A stretch of 64,000 bases of DNA, from the NCBI GenBank assembly GCA_035465395.1, contig DATHRK010000102.1, forward strand, positions 1-64,000, written 5' to 3'. Source of the DNA: DATHRK01 sp035465395. Lineage in GTDB: Bacteria; Gemmatimonadota; Gemmatimonadetes; Longimicrobiales; RSA9. The position numbers and the translations under genes were made by a program. Every line of letters starts with the position of its first letter. Position 1 is the first letter of the stretch. Below the pieces are notes generated by a model. It worked only from the letters and a program-made list of their open reading frames with translations, was not told the DNA's origin and did not search any database. This document shows positions 1 through 9,150 of the stretch, one piece after another.

Positions 1-799
1 GCCGCGGCACCTCCGCGGCCTCGCCTCCCAGGTTGGCAGGCCAGCCGCCGTACAGCGTGAACCCGGGCCGTACGAGGTCGGCCGAATACTCCGGCCAACG
101 CATCGACGCTACGCCGCTCGCGACGTGTACGAGCAGGCCGAACGGGCCGGAGCCCGGCGGACGTCCGACCGGCCCCACGGCGCCTGCTTGCTCGGCCGGG
201 ATCGCCGCCCGCACGGCCGCCAGCGCTTCCTGGAAGCGCAGCCATTGGGCGCGGGCCGGACCCGGGTCGGCCGTATCGGCCGAGTGGAAGTGCGAGGAGA
301 CGCCGGTCCAGCGGAGCCCGTCGCGCGCGAGCGCCGCGACCCGGGGAGCCCAGTCCGCGGCGCCGTCGTCCGCGAAGCCGGAGCGGCCCATCCCCGTGTC
401 CACATCGACGTGGAACGACAGCGGCTCGGGCGTCGGGTCCGCGGCCGCCAGCCGCTCCAGGGTCGCGAGGTCCGATATCGTCGGCGTGAGACGCTCACCG
501 ACGACCAGGCCCTCGGCTCCCGGCGGCAGCGGCGCCACGACCAGGATCCGCCCGGTGAAGCCTCGGCGCCGAAGCGCCGCCCCCTCCTCGGCGGTGGCGA
601 CGCCGAAGCCCCACGCGCCCACGCCGGCCAGCGCTCCCGTGACGCGCTCGACTCCGAGCCCGTACGCGTCGGCCTTGACCACGGGGAGGACGCCGTGCCG
701 GGGTCCGGCTCGTTCACGGAGGCGCAGGAAGTTCGCGCGCAGGGCGTCCAGGTCCACCTCGACCCAGGCCCGCGCGCGTCGGTTTGACTCGTCTGTCAT
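1..799 (-). CDS. alr: Alanine racemase, C-terminus cut off by window edge
   Basis: PLP-dependent enzyme that interconverts L- and D-alanine in the cytoplasm and supplies D-Ala for peptidoglycan. I translated the minus strand from the ATG at 799 and found an open frame of about 266 residues running off the left edge. The PLP lysine motif VVKADAYGLG is at residues 41-50 (Lys42). HVDVDTGMGRSGF and VRPGFTLYGG match the conserved barrel motifs of the family. The C-terminal beta domain, with the catalytic tyrosine, is outside the window. The family is usually 360-380 aa, so roughly 100 residues are missing. It is divergent from mazG. D-Ala supply fits functionally with the dcw cluster further along, although it is not in that operon. 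Confidence 0.93.
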   Translation of the reverse strand, partial: MTDESNRRARAWVEVDLDALRANFLRLRERAGPRHGVLPVVKADAYGLGVERVTGALAGVGAWGFGVATAEEGAALRRRGFTGRILVVAPLPPGAEGLVVGERLTPTISDLATLERLAAADPTPEPLSFHVDVDTGMGRSGFADDGAADWAPRVAALARDGLRWTGVSSHFHSADTADPGPARAQWLRFQEALAAVRAAIPAEQAGAVGPVGRPPGSGPFGLLVHVASGVASMRWPEYSADLVRPGFTLYGGWPANLGGEAAEVPR

Positions 800-813
800 G
801 GCGCGCCTAGTCT
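784..813 (+). promoter_or_regulatory. Possible promoter for mazG
   Basis: TTGACT at 784-789 and TAGTCT at 808-813 are separated by 18 bp. They lie at the start of the divergent alr gene and would give a leader of about 150 nt before mazG. The -35 is good and the -10 weak (3 of 6). The same -10 hexamer, TAGTCT, occurs in the stronger asnS candidate at 7489, which is the main reason to record this one. Confidence 0.25.
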
Positions 814-969
814 CCCGCGCTCGCGCGGCGACCTCCCCGGTCGCCGCAATCCCCCGGCCGGGACAGGAGCGGCGACGGCCTCCATGACCACGCGAGAGAG
901 GGAGCGGCGGGGTGCGCCGGCGGCCGAACGGCAGCTCGACTTTCGGGCCGGCACACTAGCCTGCGCCCC

Positions 970-1854
970 ATGAGCTCGCAACCGCCCGCGGGGCCAGCCG
1001 CGGAGCCGCCGCCCGGCGAGTTGGAGCGGGTCCTGGAGCTGATCCGGCATCTGCGCCGTCACTGTCCCTGGGATGCGCGCCAGACTGCGCGCTCGCTCGT
1101 CCCCCACCTCCTCGAGGAGGCCCACGAGGTCGCGGAGGCGATTCGCCGAGGCGCCCCGCCTCCCGCACTCGCCGAGGAGCTCGGCGACCTCCTCCTCAAC
1201 GTGGCCTACCAGGTGGTCATCGCGGAGGAGACGGGCGATTTCGACGCCCCGGCGGTCGCGGCGGCGCTCGAGCGGAAGATGGTGAGGCGCCACCCCCACG
1301 TGGACTGGAGCGACTACCCCGTTCCGGAGGGCGCATCCGCCGGGTCGGAAGCGCCGACGTCGGGTACGCACGCCCCCACCTCGGAAGCGGCGGTCGCCGC
1401 CTGGGAGCGGCGCAAGGCGGCGGAACGCGCTCCCGGGGCCTCGTCCCTCGACGGGCTGCCGGCCGGGCTCGATCCGTTGTCGCGCGCCCACCGCGTCCAG
1501 GACCGCGTCGCGGGCGTGGGCTTCGACTGGGACGACCTGGAGGGACCGGCCGCCAAGATCGCCGAGGAGTTGGAGGAGGCGCGCGACGCCATCGCGCGGG
1601 CGAGCGGCGGCGACGCGGAACCGGCGGAGGTCGAAGAGGAGCTGGGCGACCTGCTCTTCGCGGTGGTCAACCTGGCGCGCCGGGCGGGCGTCCATCCCGC
1701 CAACGCGCTGGGGATGGCGAACGCGAAGTTCGAGCGGCGCTTCCGCGAGGTGGAGCGCGTCCTCGCCGCGCGAGGCGTCTCGGCCCAGGACCTTCCGCTC
1801 GCCGAGCTCGACGCCGTGTGGGAAGCGGTCAAGCGGGACGAGCGCGGGGCCTGA
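970..1854 (+). CDS. mazG: Nucleoside triphosphate pyrophosphohydrolase MazG
   Basis: 294 aa, cytoplasmic house-cleaning enzyme that hydrolyses (d)NTPs to the monophosphate and pyrophosphate. Two MazG folds are visible. The first (about residues 15-110) carries HCPWDARQT, EEAHEVAEAI and EELGDLLLNV, the Mg-binding ExxE...ExxD pattern. The second (about 175-265) carries EELEEARDAI and EEELGDLLFAVVNLAR. A variable linker (about 115-150) separates them. It is slightly longer than the E. coli protein (263 aa) because of this linker and a Pro-rich N-terminus. The ATG at 970 is the first start before the conserved region. It is convergent with the S9 peptidase, 42 bp away. Confidence 0.95.
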   Translation: MSSQPPAGPAAEPPPGELERVLELIRHLRRHCPWDARQTARSLVPHLLEEAHEVAEAIRRGAPPPALAEELGDLLLNVAYQVVIAEETGDFDAPAVAAALERKMVRRHPHVDWSDYPVPEGASAGSEAPTSGTHAPTSEAAVAAWERRKAAERAPGASSLDGLPAGLDPLSRAHRVQDRVAGVGFDWDDLEGPAAKIAEELEEARDAIARASGGDAEPAEVEEELGDLLFAVVNLARRAGVHPANALGMANAKFERRFREVERVLAARGVSAQDLPLAELDAVWEAVKRDERGA

Positions 1855-1869
1855 GGCCGGCCGCGCGGC

Positions 1870-1895
1870 CCCGGGCCCGCGCGCCGCGGCCCGGG
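1870..1895. terminator. Candidate bidirectional terminator hairpin
   Basis: Perfect 8-bp inverted repeat CCCGGGCC / GGCCCGGG with a 10-nt loop, placed in the 42-bp gap between the convergent mazG and S9 peptidase genes. There is no U-tract on either side, so intrinsic termination is not certain. Position and stem strength are the evidence. Confidence 0.4.
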
Positions 1896-1896
1896 C

Positions 1897-4353
1897 TCAC
1901 TCCGTGACCGGTTCGCCTCCGTCCACGTCGGCGTCGCGCACGTACCTGTTCAGCCAGGTCTCCATCTCCCACAGCATGTGCAGGATGGACTCGCGCGAGC
2001 GGTAGCCGTGGCTCTCGTGCGGCAGCATGACCAGGCGCGCGACCGCCCCGTGCCCCTTCAGCGCGGCGAAGTAGCGCTCGCTCTGCATCGGATACGTGCC
2101 CGAGTTGTTGTCCGCCGCGCCGTGAATGAGGAGCAGGGGCTCGTTCACGTCGTCCGCGTGCATGAATGGAGACATCGCGAAGTAGATCTCGGGCGCCTCC
2201 CAGTAGGTGCGCTCCTCGCGCTGGAATCCGAACGGCGTGAGCGTCCGGTTGTAGGCGCCGCTGCGCGCCACGCCCGCGCGGAAAAGGTCCGAGTGGGCGA
2301 GCAGGTTCGCCGTCATGAAGGCGCCGTAGGAGTGGCCCGCGATCCCCACCCTGCGCGGGTCGAGAACGCCCCGGCGCACGCCCTCGTCGATGACGGCCTC
2401 GGCGCTCGCGACGAGCTGCTCGACGAAGGAGTCGTTGGGCTCGATCTCGCCCTCGCCGATGATCGGCATCGAGGCGTCGTCGAAGACGGCGTAGCCGAGC
2501 GTGACGAACGGGACCGCGCCCCAGTAGCTCACGCGATTGAACTGGTAGGGCGAGTCGGTGATCTGCCCCGCCGCATCCGCGCTCTTGTACTCCACGGGGT
2601 AGGCCCACACGAAGCCCGGCAGAGGATCGTCGGCGCCGGCCGTGTAGCCCGCCGGCAGGTACATCGTCGCGGTGAGCTGGACACCGTCGTCGCGCTCGTA
2701 GACGATCGACTCCTTCTGGACGTCGGCGAGCTGGGGGTAGGGGTGCGGGAACGCCGTCACCGCGACGGGATCGCCCCCGTCGAGGTCGCGCACGAAGTAA
2801 TTGGGCGGCTCGGTAACGGACTCTCGGCGCGTCAGCAGTGCCCCATCCGCGAGCAGCGTCACCGGGACTTCGTAATGCGGCTCGGCGGACCGGAACAGCT
2901 CCACGGTCGTCCCGGTCGCGGGGTCCAGCCGTCGCAGGAACGGCCGGTTGCCCTCCTCCGAGGCGCCGTCCCCGGCCATGAAGATGTCGCCGTCGTCGAT
3001 GACGAGCACGCTCGTGCCTCGGCCGGTGGACGCCGTCAGGGGCCGACCGGGGTCCGTGTAGCTGTCCTCGTAGGAACGGTCGAAAAGCGCCGGGGGGTCG
3101 GCAGACGGCCGGTCAGGGGCGATCACGTACGTGCGCGTGTGCCGGTCTCGGAACCAACGCTCCCAGACCAACGCCAGCTCGCCGTCGCCCCACTGCACGC
3201 CCGCGTAGCGCAGCGGTAGGGTGATGAGCTCCTGCGGCTCCGCATCGAAGGGCGCGGCGAGCGCGAACAACCGGTCGCGCGCCTCCGCTTCGGCGCGCGC
3301 GTCGCCGCCGTCCAGCGCCTCGACCCAGGCGAGCGTCGCGTCGGTGTCGGCGCGCCATTGGACGGAGCGGGGTCCGGTGCGCGTCGAACCGAACGCGGTG
3401 GGGATGTTCTCGGCCAGCGGCAGGTCCGCGAGCGCGAACACCTCCTCGCCCGAAGCCATGTCCAGGACCCGGATCGACGTCGGGAAGCGCGACGCCGGAA
3501 CGAGGTAGGAGAACGGTCGGTCGATCCACTCCGCGAGCAGGTAGCGCCCGTCCGGCGACACCGCGTTGTCGGAGTACAGCCTCGCCGGGGCGAGATCGCG
3601 GACCGAGCCGTCGAGCCCCGCGACCGCCAGCCGCGACGTCGCGTAGTGCTCGAAAACCGCCTCGTCGCGCGCCGACGCGAGCAGGTCCTGGTAGGTGCGC
3701 GCCGGCGCCTCCTCGCCGTCGGCGTCCTGGATGATCGGGCCGCGCGGCACCACGTCGGCCGCGGGGAGCGGCACGCGGTCTTCCGGCACGAGCCGCAGCA
3801 CGAGGCCGCTGCCGTCCGGCAACCAGTCCAGCGCCGACCCGTAGAAGGCGTCGTTGACCGCGGCGTCGACGAGCCGGCGAGCTCTTCCCGTGGATGCGTC
3901 GGCCACCCACGCCTCGATGCGGTCGGGGAGGTCCAGCGTGAACGCCAGCGTCCCGCCGTCGGGCGACCAGCGCACGTTGCGGATGCGCGCGTCGGCAGGC
4001 AGGCCCGCCACCTCCGTCCCGGCGCCGCCCCGGGTCGACTGGAACCGGATGGCGCTCGAGAACCTGGCGCGGCTGGGGCCGTTGTTGGCGGGGTCGATGC
4101 GCAGCCCCGCGAGCCGCAGCTCGTCCCTCGCGACCTCCTCGATGGTGGGCAGGGCCGGCTGCTCCAGGATCGCCATGTGGGCCCGGTCGGGTGAGATCAC
4201 GACCGCCGGGGTCGGCGGCGCGTCCACCAGCGCGGCGAGCTGCGGCGAGGGGGTGCGGTACGCCTGCTGCGCCAGGCCGGGCATCGGGATCATCGCGTGC
4301 GTGACGGTGAGAGCGAGCGCGGCGCCGGTGATGTGGGCGGTACGAGGCATCAT
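1897..4353 (-). CDS. Secreted S9D glutamyl-endopeptidase-like serine peptidase
   Basis: 818 aa. An N-terminal signal peptide (about residues 1-25, ending in GLAQQA) is followed by a beta-propeller-type region and a C-terminal alpha/beta-hydrolase domain. The nucleophile is in GIAGHSYGAF (Ser about 675), with a later acid in LLLIHGAADNNSG and the catalytic histidine in LPHESHGY. The segments RSGAYNRTLTPFGFQ and the HES histidine motif are, from memory, very close to plant chloroplast glutamyl endopeptidase (MEROPS S9D), so cleavage after glutamate is likely. The open frame extends to 5103, but I chose the ATG at 4353: AAGGAG lies 7 nt upstream and a signal peptide follows. Probably a periplasmic or extracellular digestive peptidase. 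It is followed on the minus strand by mazG (convergent) and preceded by the D-aminoacylase. Confidence 0.9.
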   Translation of the reverse strand: MMPRTAHITGAALALTVTHAMIPMPGLAQQAYRTPSPQLAALVDAPPTPAVVISPDRAHMAILEQPALPTIEEVARDELRLAGLRIDPANNGPSRARFSSAIRFQSTRGGAGTEVAGLPADARIRNVRWSPDGGTLAFTLDLPDRIEAWVADASTGRARRLVDAAVNDAFYGSALDWLPDGSGLVLRLVPEDRVPLPAADVVPRGPIIQDADGEEAPARTYQDLLASARDEAVFEHYATSRLAVAGLDGSVRDLAPARLYSDNAVSPDGRYLLAEWIDRPFSYLVPASRFPTSIRVLDMASGEEVFALADLPLAENIPTAFGSTRTGPRSVQWRADTDATLAWVEALDGGDARAEAEARDRLFALAAPFDAEPQELITLPLRYAGVQWGDGELALVWERWFRDRHTRTYVIAPDRPSADPPALFDRSYEDSYTDPGRPLTASTGRGTSVLVIDDGDIFMAGDGASEEGNRPFLRRLDPATGTTVELFRSAEPHYEVPVTLLADGALLTRRESVTEPPNYFVRDLDGGDPVAVTAFPHPYPQLADVQKESIVYERDDGVQLTATMYLPAGYTAGADDPLPGFVWAYPVEYKSADAAGQITDSPYQFNRVSYWGAVPFVTLGYAVFDDASMPIIGEGEIEPNDSFVEQLVASAEAVIDEGVRRGVLDPRRVGIAGHSYGAFMTANLLAHSDLFRAGVARSGAYNRTLTPFGFQREERTYWEAPEIYFAMSPFMHADDVNEPLLLIHGAADNNSGTYPMQSERYFAALKGHGAVARLVMLPHESHGYRSRESILHMLWEMETWLNRYVRDADVDGGEPVTE

Positions 4354-4436
4354 CGATGTGCTCCTTCGAGGGGTACGCCCGCCATGATGGGCAATGGAAA
4401 GCGGCGATGCACGCGCGGGGCCCGGCGCCTCTCCGC

Positions 4437-6038
4437 TCAGGGGCGCGCGCGCAGCGCCCGCCCGGCGCCTCGCCCGGCCTCGCCGACGGGCTCGCCTTCG
4501 CTCCACGCGCGCTGGCCGTTCACCCACACCGCGCGCATCCCCGCGGCCGGCACGTGGGGGGCCTCGAAGGTGGCCCGGTCCCGGATCGCCCCGGGGTCGA
4601 ACGCGACCACGTCGGCCGCGAACCCCGCCTCGAGGCGCCCGCGCGGGCGCCTGAGGACCTCGCGGTCGTCCAGCCGGAAGATCGACGCCGTCAGACCCGA
4701 CATCTTTCGCACGGCCTCCGCCAGGTCGAGGCTGGCGTCCTCCACGACGTAGCGGCCGATCACGCGCGCGAAGGCGCCGTGGCCCCTCGGGTGTTGCATC
4801 GTCGGGCTGCCGTCGGAGGAGACGGCGACGTGCGGGTCGGCGAGGAAGCGGCGCATGACCGGCTCGGCCATGACGAAGTACGCCGCCGAGGCGCCCCCCG
4901 GACCGATGTCGATCAGCACGTCCTCGTAGGGGCGCCCCTCGGCCGCGGCGACCTCGGCCAGCGTGCGCCCCGTGTGCTTCCCCGACCCGAACAGCGTGGC
5001 CTCGGGACCGTTCCGCCCCTCGACCCGGTTCCGCAGGTGCGCGGCCAGCTCCCCGCGACGCGACGCCACGACCGCGGCGTAGTCGTTGGGCGGCTTCGCC
5101 CACGCCGGGAAGAGCAGCCCGATGCCAGTGTAGCTCGCCACGTAGGGGTAGACGTCGGCGGTCACCGAGATACCCGCGTCACGCGCCGCCGCCATGCGCG
5201 CCAGGAGGGCGCCCGCGCGCGCCGTGTCGTCGGCCAGGACCACCTTGATGTGCGACACGTGCACCCGCGCTCGCGCCCGCCGGCCCTGCTCCAGGAGCTC
5301 GTCCAGCGAGGCGGCCACGCGGTCGGCGTCCTCGCTGCGCATGTGGCTGGTGACCACCCCGCCGGCGGCCGCCACGGGCTCGGCGATCGCCACGAGCTCG
5401 GCGATCTCCGCGCGCGAGCCGGGGTCGTACTCGAGGCCCGTCGAGAGTCCGAACGCGCCGGCCTCGAGACCCTGCTGGACCAGGTCGGCCAGGCGCGCCA
5501 GGTCCGACTGCGAGGGCGCGCCGAAACCGACGCCCGACTCCTCGCGGATGGTGTTGTGGCCGATGAGGTAGGCGACGTTCACGTCGGGCCGCGCGGCGTC
5601 GACCGAATCCAGATGCGCCGCCAGCCCGGCGACAGGCGGACTGCCCCCGTCCTGCCCGAGCAGGATCGTCGTGACCCCCATCGCCAGGAAGTTGGGGAAG
5701 GCCGGATGCGCCACCGGGTCGCCGTGCGCGTGCGCGTCGATGAACCCCGGCGCCACGACGAGTCCGGAGGCGTCGAAGGTCTCGCGCACCGCGATCGTGT
5801 CCGCGTCCACGTCGCCCACGAACGCGATACTGTCCCCCAGGATCAGCACGTCGGCGCTCCGCGCGGGCGCGCCGGTGCCGTCCACGAGGGTCCCGTTCTC
5901 GATCAGCAGACTGTAGGCGTCCGTGAGCGGGACCAGCTCCGCCCCGTTCCCGGTGCAGGCGCCGGCGGGCAGCACCAGCGGGAGGAGGGCCAGCGGGTGG
6001 CACGCGGCGCGGCGCGCCGTCGACGCACGGCCGGTCAC
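4437..6038 (-). CDS. Exported N-acyl-D-amino-acid deacylase (D-aminoacylase)
   Basis: 533 aa from a GTG start 31 nt after the asnS stop; no strong Shine-Dalgarno is visible, and the longer open frame upstream lies inside asnS. The N-terminus has a hydrophobic segment ending PAGAC, a weak lipobox. Family: amidohydrolase, D-aminoacylase branch, which hydrolyses N-acyl-D-amino acids. Visible metal and catalytic motifs are GFIDAHAHGD (about residue 95), SHMRSED, VSHIKVV and VSSDGSP (catalytic Asp). The family's usual NCG cysteine ligand is replaced: LLGQDGGSPP stands where GNCG is expected, so Cys becomes Asp. It sits between asnS and the S9 peptidase, suggesting use of D-amino-acid peptides or wall fragments. 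Substrate is unknown. Confidence 0.85.
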   Translation of the reverse strand: MTGRASTARRAACHPLALLPLVLPAGACTGNGAELVPLTDAYSLLIENGTLVDGTGAPARSADVLILGDSIAFVGDVDADTIAVRETFDASGLVVAPGFIDAHAHGDPVAHPAFPNFLAMGVTTILLGQDGGSPPVAGLAAHLDSVDAARPDVNVAYLIGHNTIREESGVGFGAPSQSDLARLADLVQQGLEAGAFGLSTGLEYDPGSRAEIAELVAIAEPVAAAGGVVTSHMRSEDADRVAASLDELLEQGRRARARVHVSHIKVVLADDTARAGALLARMAAARDAGISVTADVYPYVASYTGIGLLFPAWAKPPNDYAAVVASRRGELAAHLRNRVEGRNGPEATLFGSGKHTGRTLAEVAAAEGRPYEDVLIDIGPGGASAAYFVMAEPVMRRFLADPHVAVSSDGSPTMQHPRGHGAFARVIGRYVVEDASLDLAEAVRKMSGLTASIFRLDDREVLRRPRGRLEAGFAADVVAFDPGAIRDRATFEAPHVPAAGMRAVWVNGQRAWSEGEPVGEAGRGAGRALRARP

Positions 6039-6069
6039 GAATGCGACCCGGTCGAGGGCACCCGCCCGC

Positions 6070-7365
<1,296 letters not shown>

Positions 7366-7488
7366 GCCGCGTCGTCTCGTTACTGGGTGCACGCGAGCGG
7401 GCCGGAACCGGCCCCGGCGACGCGGCCTGCCTGCCGGGGCCGCGGGCGGGGAGCACGGCGCGGACGGCCGCGATCCCTCGATCGGGCC

Positions 7489-7517
7489 AGACTAGAGGAA
7501 CGACGACGGAGTGTCAA
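7489..7517 (-). promoter_or_regulatory. Sigma70-type promoter of asnS
   Basis: On the minus strand, a perfect TTGACA (7512-7517), a 17-bp spacer and TAGTCT (7489-7494). Transcription would start near 7482, giving a leader of about 117 nt before the asnS ATG. The -35 touches the ribosome-binding region of the divergent PQQ gene (TTG at 7519), so the two genes are likely expressed from interfering signals. Confidence 0.6.
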
Positions 7518-7518
7518 T

Positions 7519-8640
7519 TTGAACCCGAGGCTCGCGGGCGTCCTGCTCGCCATCGTGCTGCTGCTGCCCGGCTGCTCGCGGCGCAATCGGGCCGTAGAGG
7601 TCGACCCCGGCGCCTTCTCCTGGACGACCGTGCAGGGCGATCTCCGGCGCGCGGGTACGGAGCACGAAGCCGTACCGGGCAACCCGAGCGTCGCCTGGAC
7701 GGTGGACATCGGCAGGGGGCTCAAATCTCAGCCGGTGGTGCGCCAGGGGGTGCTGCTGGTAGCCGCCAGCAACCGCCTGGTGGCCGCCTACTCGGCGCAC
7801 ACCGGCGACCGCTTCTGGGAGCAACGCCCCAACGCGTCGATCAGCGGCGGCGTCGTGTGGCGCAGCGACACGCTCTGGGTGGCGACGGAGACCCTCGCGG
7901 GTCGCGCGATGGCGCTGGAGTTGACCAAGGGCGACGACTTCTGGGAGCGCGATGTCGGGCCGGCGAGCCACCCGCCGCTCCTGGTGGGTTCCCGCCTGTA
8001 TCTCGCCACCGACGACGGCTCGCTGAGCGCGCTGGACGCGGCAACCGGCGAACCGGCGTGGCGAACCCGGCTGCCGGGCGGCGTCGGCGGCACCCCGGTG
8101 CCCCACGGCAGATCGATCGTGGCCGTCGGCGCGCGGGACACCATCTACGTGCTCGACCCCGAGGAAGGCGACATCACCGGCCGCATGGCGATCCCGCGCG
8201 CCGCGTCCGCGTTGCCCGCGCTGCGTGGCGACCTCCTGTTGTTGCCGCTGCGCGGCGGCGGCCTGGCGGCGGTGGACCTCGCGCTGGGAGAGGTGCGCTG
8301 GAGCGCCGAAGTGGGCACCGACATCCTGGCCACTCCCGTGATCGCCGAGGACGGAACGGCGTACGTGCTGACGACATCGGCCGAGGTCTGGCGCGTCGCG
8401 CCGGAGGCGCGCGAGCCCGTCCGCATCGCCGAGCTCGGCGGAGCCTCGCGCGGATCGCTCACGCTGGTCGACGGCGGGCTGCTCGTCGGCCGGCTGGACG
8501 GCGCGCTGTTCTTCCTCGATCGGTCGGGCCGCGAGCTGTGGCGTCGCGACCTGGGAGGCTCGATTTTCGCACCCGTGGCCGTGGCTGAGCAGGCGATCTT
8601 CGTCCCGCTCCTCGACGGCCGGCTTTCGAAGCTGGAGTAA
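7519..8640 (+). CDS. PQQ/BamB-like beta-propeller lipoprotein
   Basis: 373 aa from a TTG start with GGAG 7 nt upstream; the large open frame upstream is antisense to asnS and was discarded. Residues 1-19 form a lipoprotein signal ending LLLPGC, with lipidated Cys19. The rest consists of about seven PQQ-type blades, with recurring patterns such as LLVAASNRLVAAYSAHTGDR, YLATDDGSLSALDAATGE and LLVGRLDGALFFLDRSGREL. The family includes BamB and quinoprotein-like structural propellers; no dehydrogenase catalytic residues are evident, so a scaffold or protein-binding role in the periplasm is more likely. It is followed 3 nt later by a small membrane protein, so the two are co-transcribed. BamB identity is not established because no other bam gene is nearby. 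Confidence 0.8.
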   Translation: MNPRLAGVLLAIVLLLPGCSRRNRAVEVDPGAFSWTTVQGDLRRAGTEHEAVPGNPSVAWTVDIGRGLKSQPVVRQGVLLVAASNRLVAAYSAHTGDRFWEQRPNASISGGVVWRSDTLWVATETLAGRAMALELTKGDDFWERDVGPASHPPLLVGSRLYLATDDGSLSALDAATGEPAWRTRLPGGVGGTPVPHGRSIVAVGARDTIYVLDPEEGDITGRMAIPRAASALPALRGDLLLLPLRGGGLAAVDLALGEVRWSAEVGTDILATPVIAEDGTAYVLTTSAEVWRVAPEAREPVRIAELGGASRGSLTLVDGGLLVGRLDGALFFLDRSGRELWRRDLGGSIFAPVAVAEQAIFVPLLDGRLSKLE

Positions 8641-8643
8641 CCG

Positions 8644-9150
8644 ATGCGGACGACCCCTGGACTCCGCAGCCTTCTGCTGCTCGCGCTGCTCGCGCCCCTG
8701 CCCCTGAGGGCTCAGGCCATCGACCCCCCCCGCCCCGACGGCTCGTCGGTCATGGCCTACGCGAAGTGGGGCGCCCTGGGCGCCGCCGTAACGGCCGGCG
8801 TGATCGGGTTCGCCGCGCACAACGACGCCGACGGCCTCTTCGACGACCTGGAGGCCATCTGCGAGGACGACCCCGTGCGCTGCAGGCTGGATGACAACGG
8901 CGCCTACATCGACGCGGAGCTGGAACGCCGCTTCCAGGACGTGCTGGACGCCGACGGGCGGGTGCGTACGGCGCTCATCGTGAGTCAGGTCGCCGTGGCC
9001 GCCGCGGTGGCGATGTTCCTGCTCGACCTGGACGCGGACGACGATCCCGACAACGTCCCCTACGATCCCGAACGGGGGTTCGGGCTCCGCAACAACCCCT
9101 CCGACGGTCGCGCCGAGCTGGTCTACGTCCTGCCGCTGGGAAGGCGCTAG
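8644..9150 (+). CDS. Small exported membrane protein, unknown function
   Basis: 168 aa. An N-terminal signal peptide (about 1-24, ending RAQA) is followed by two hydrophobic stretches: GALGAAVTAGVIGFAAH (about 43-60) and ALIVSQVAVAAAVAMFLL (about 110-128). Between them is an acidic region with two cysteines (EAICEDDPVRCRLDD) that could form a disulfide. The C-terminus ends ELVYVLPLGRR, like the last strand of an outer-membrane or surface protein. I do not recognise a family. It starts 3 nt after the PQQ lipoprotein, so it probably works with it at the envelope. Its stop overlaps the convergent recG stop by 4 nt. Confidence 0.65.
   Translation: MRTTPGLRSLLLLALLAPLPLRAQAIDPPRPDGSSVMAYAKWGALGAAVTAGVIGFAAHNDADGLFDDLEAICEDDPVRCRLDDNGAYIDAELERRFQDVLDADGRVRTALIVSQVAVAAAVAMFLLDLDADDDPDNVPYDPERGFGLRNNPSDGRAELVYVLPLGRR

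Noticed and set aside
33..887. 284-codon plus-strand open frame at the left edge
   Set aside because: The minus strand here reads as alanine racemase with the PLP lysine motif; the plus frame is its shadow.
4354..5103. N-terminal 250-residue extension of the S9 peptidase frame
   Set aside because: It overlaps the D-aminoacylase gene in another frame, is Arg/Gly-rich without domain, and a good ribosome site plus signal peptide mark the start at 4353.
8644..9150. Possible BamB/BAM-complex partner
   Set aside because: The neighbouring PQQ protein is BamB-like in fold, but there is no other bam gene and this small protein has no related motif.
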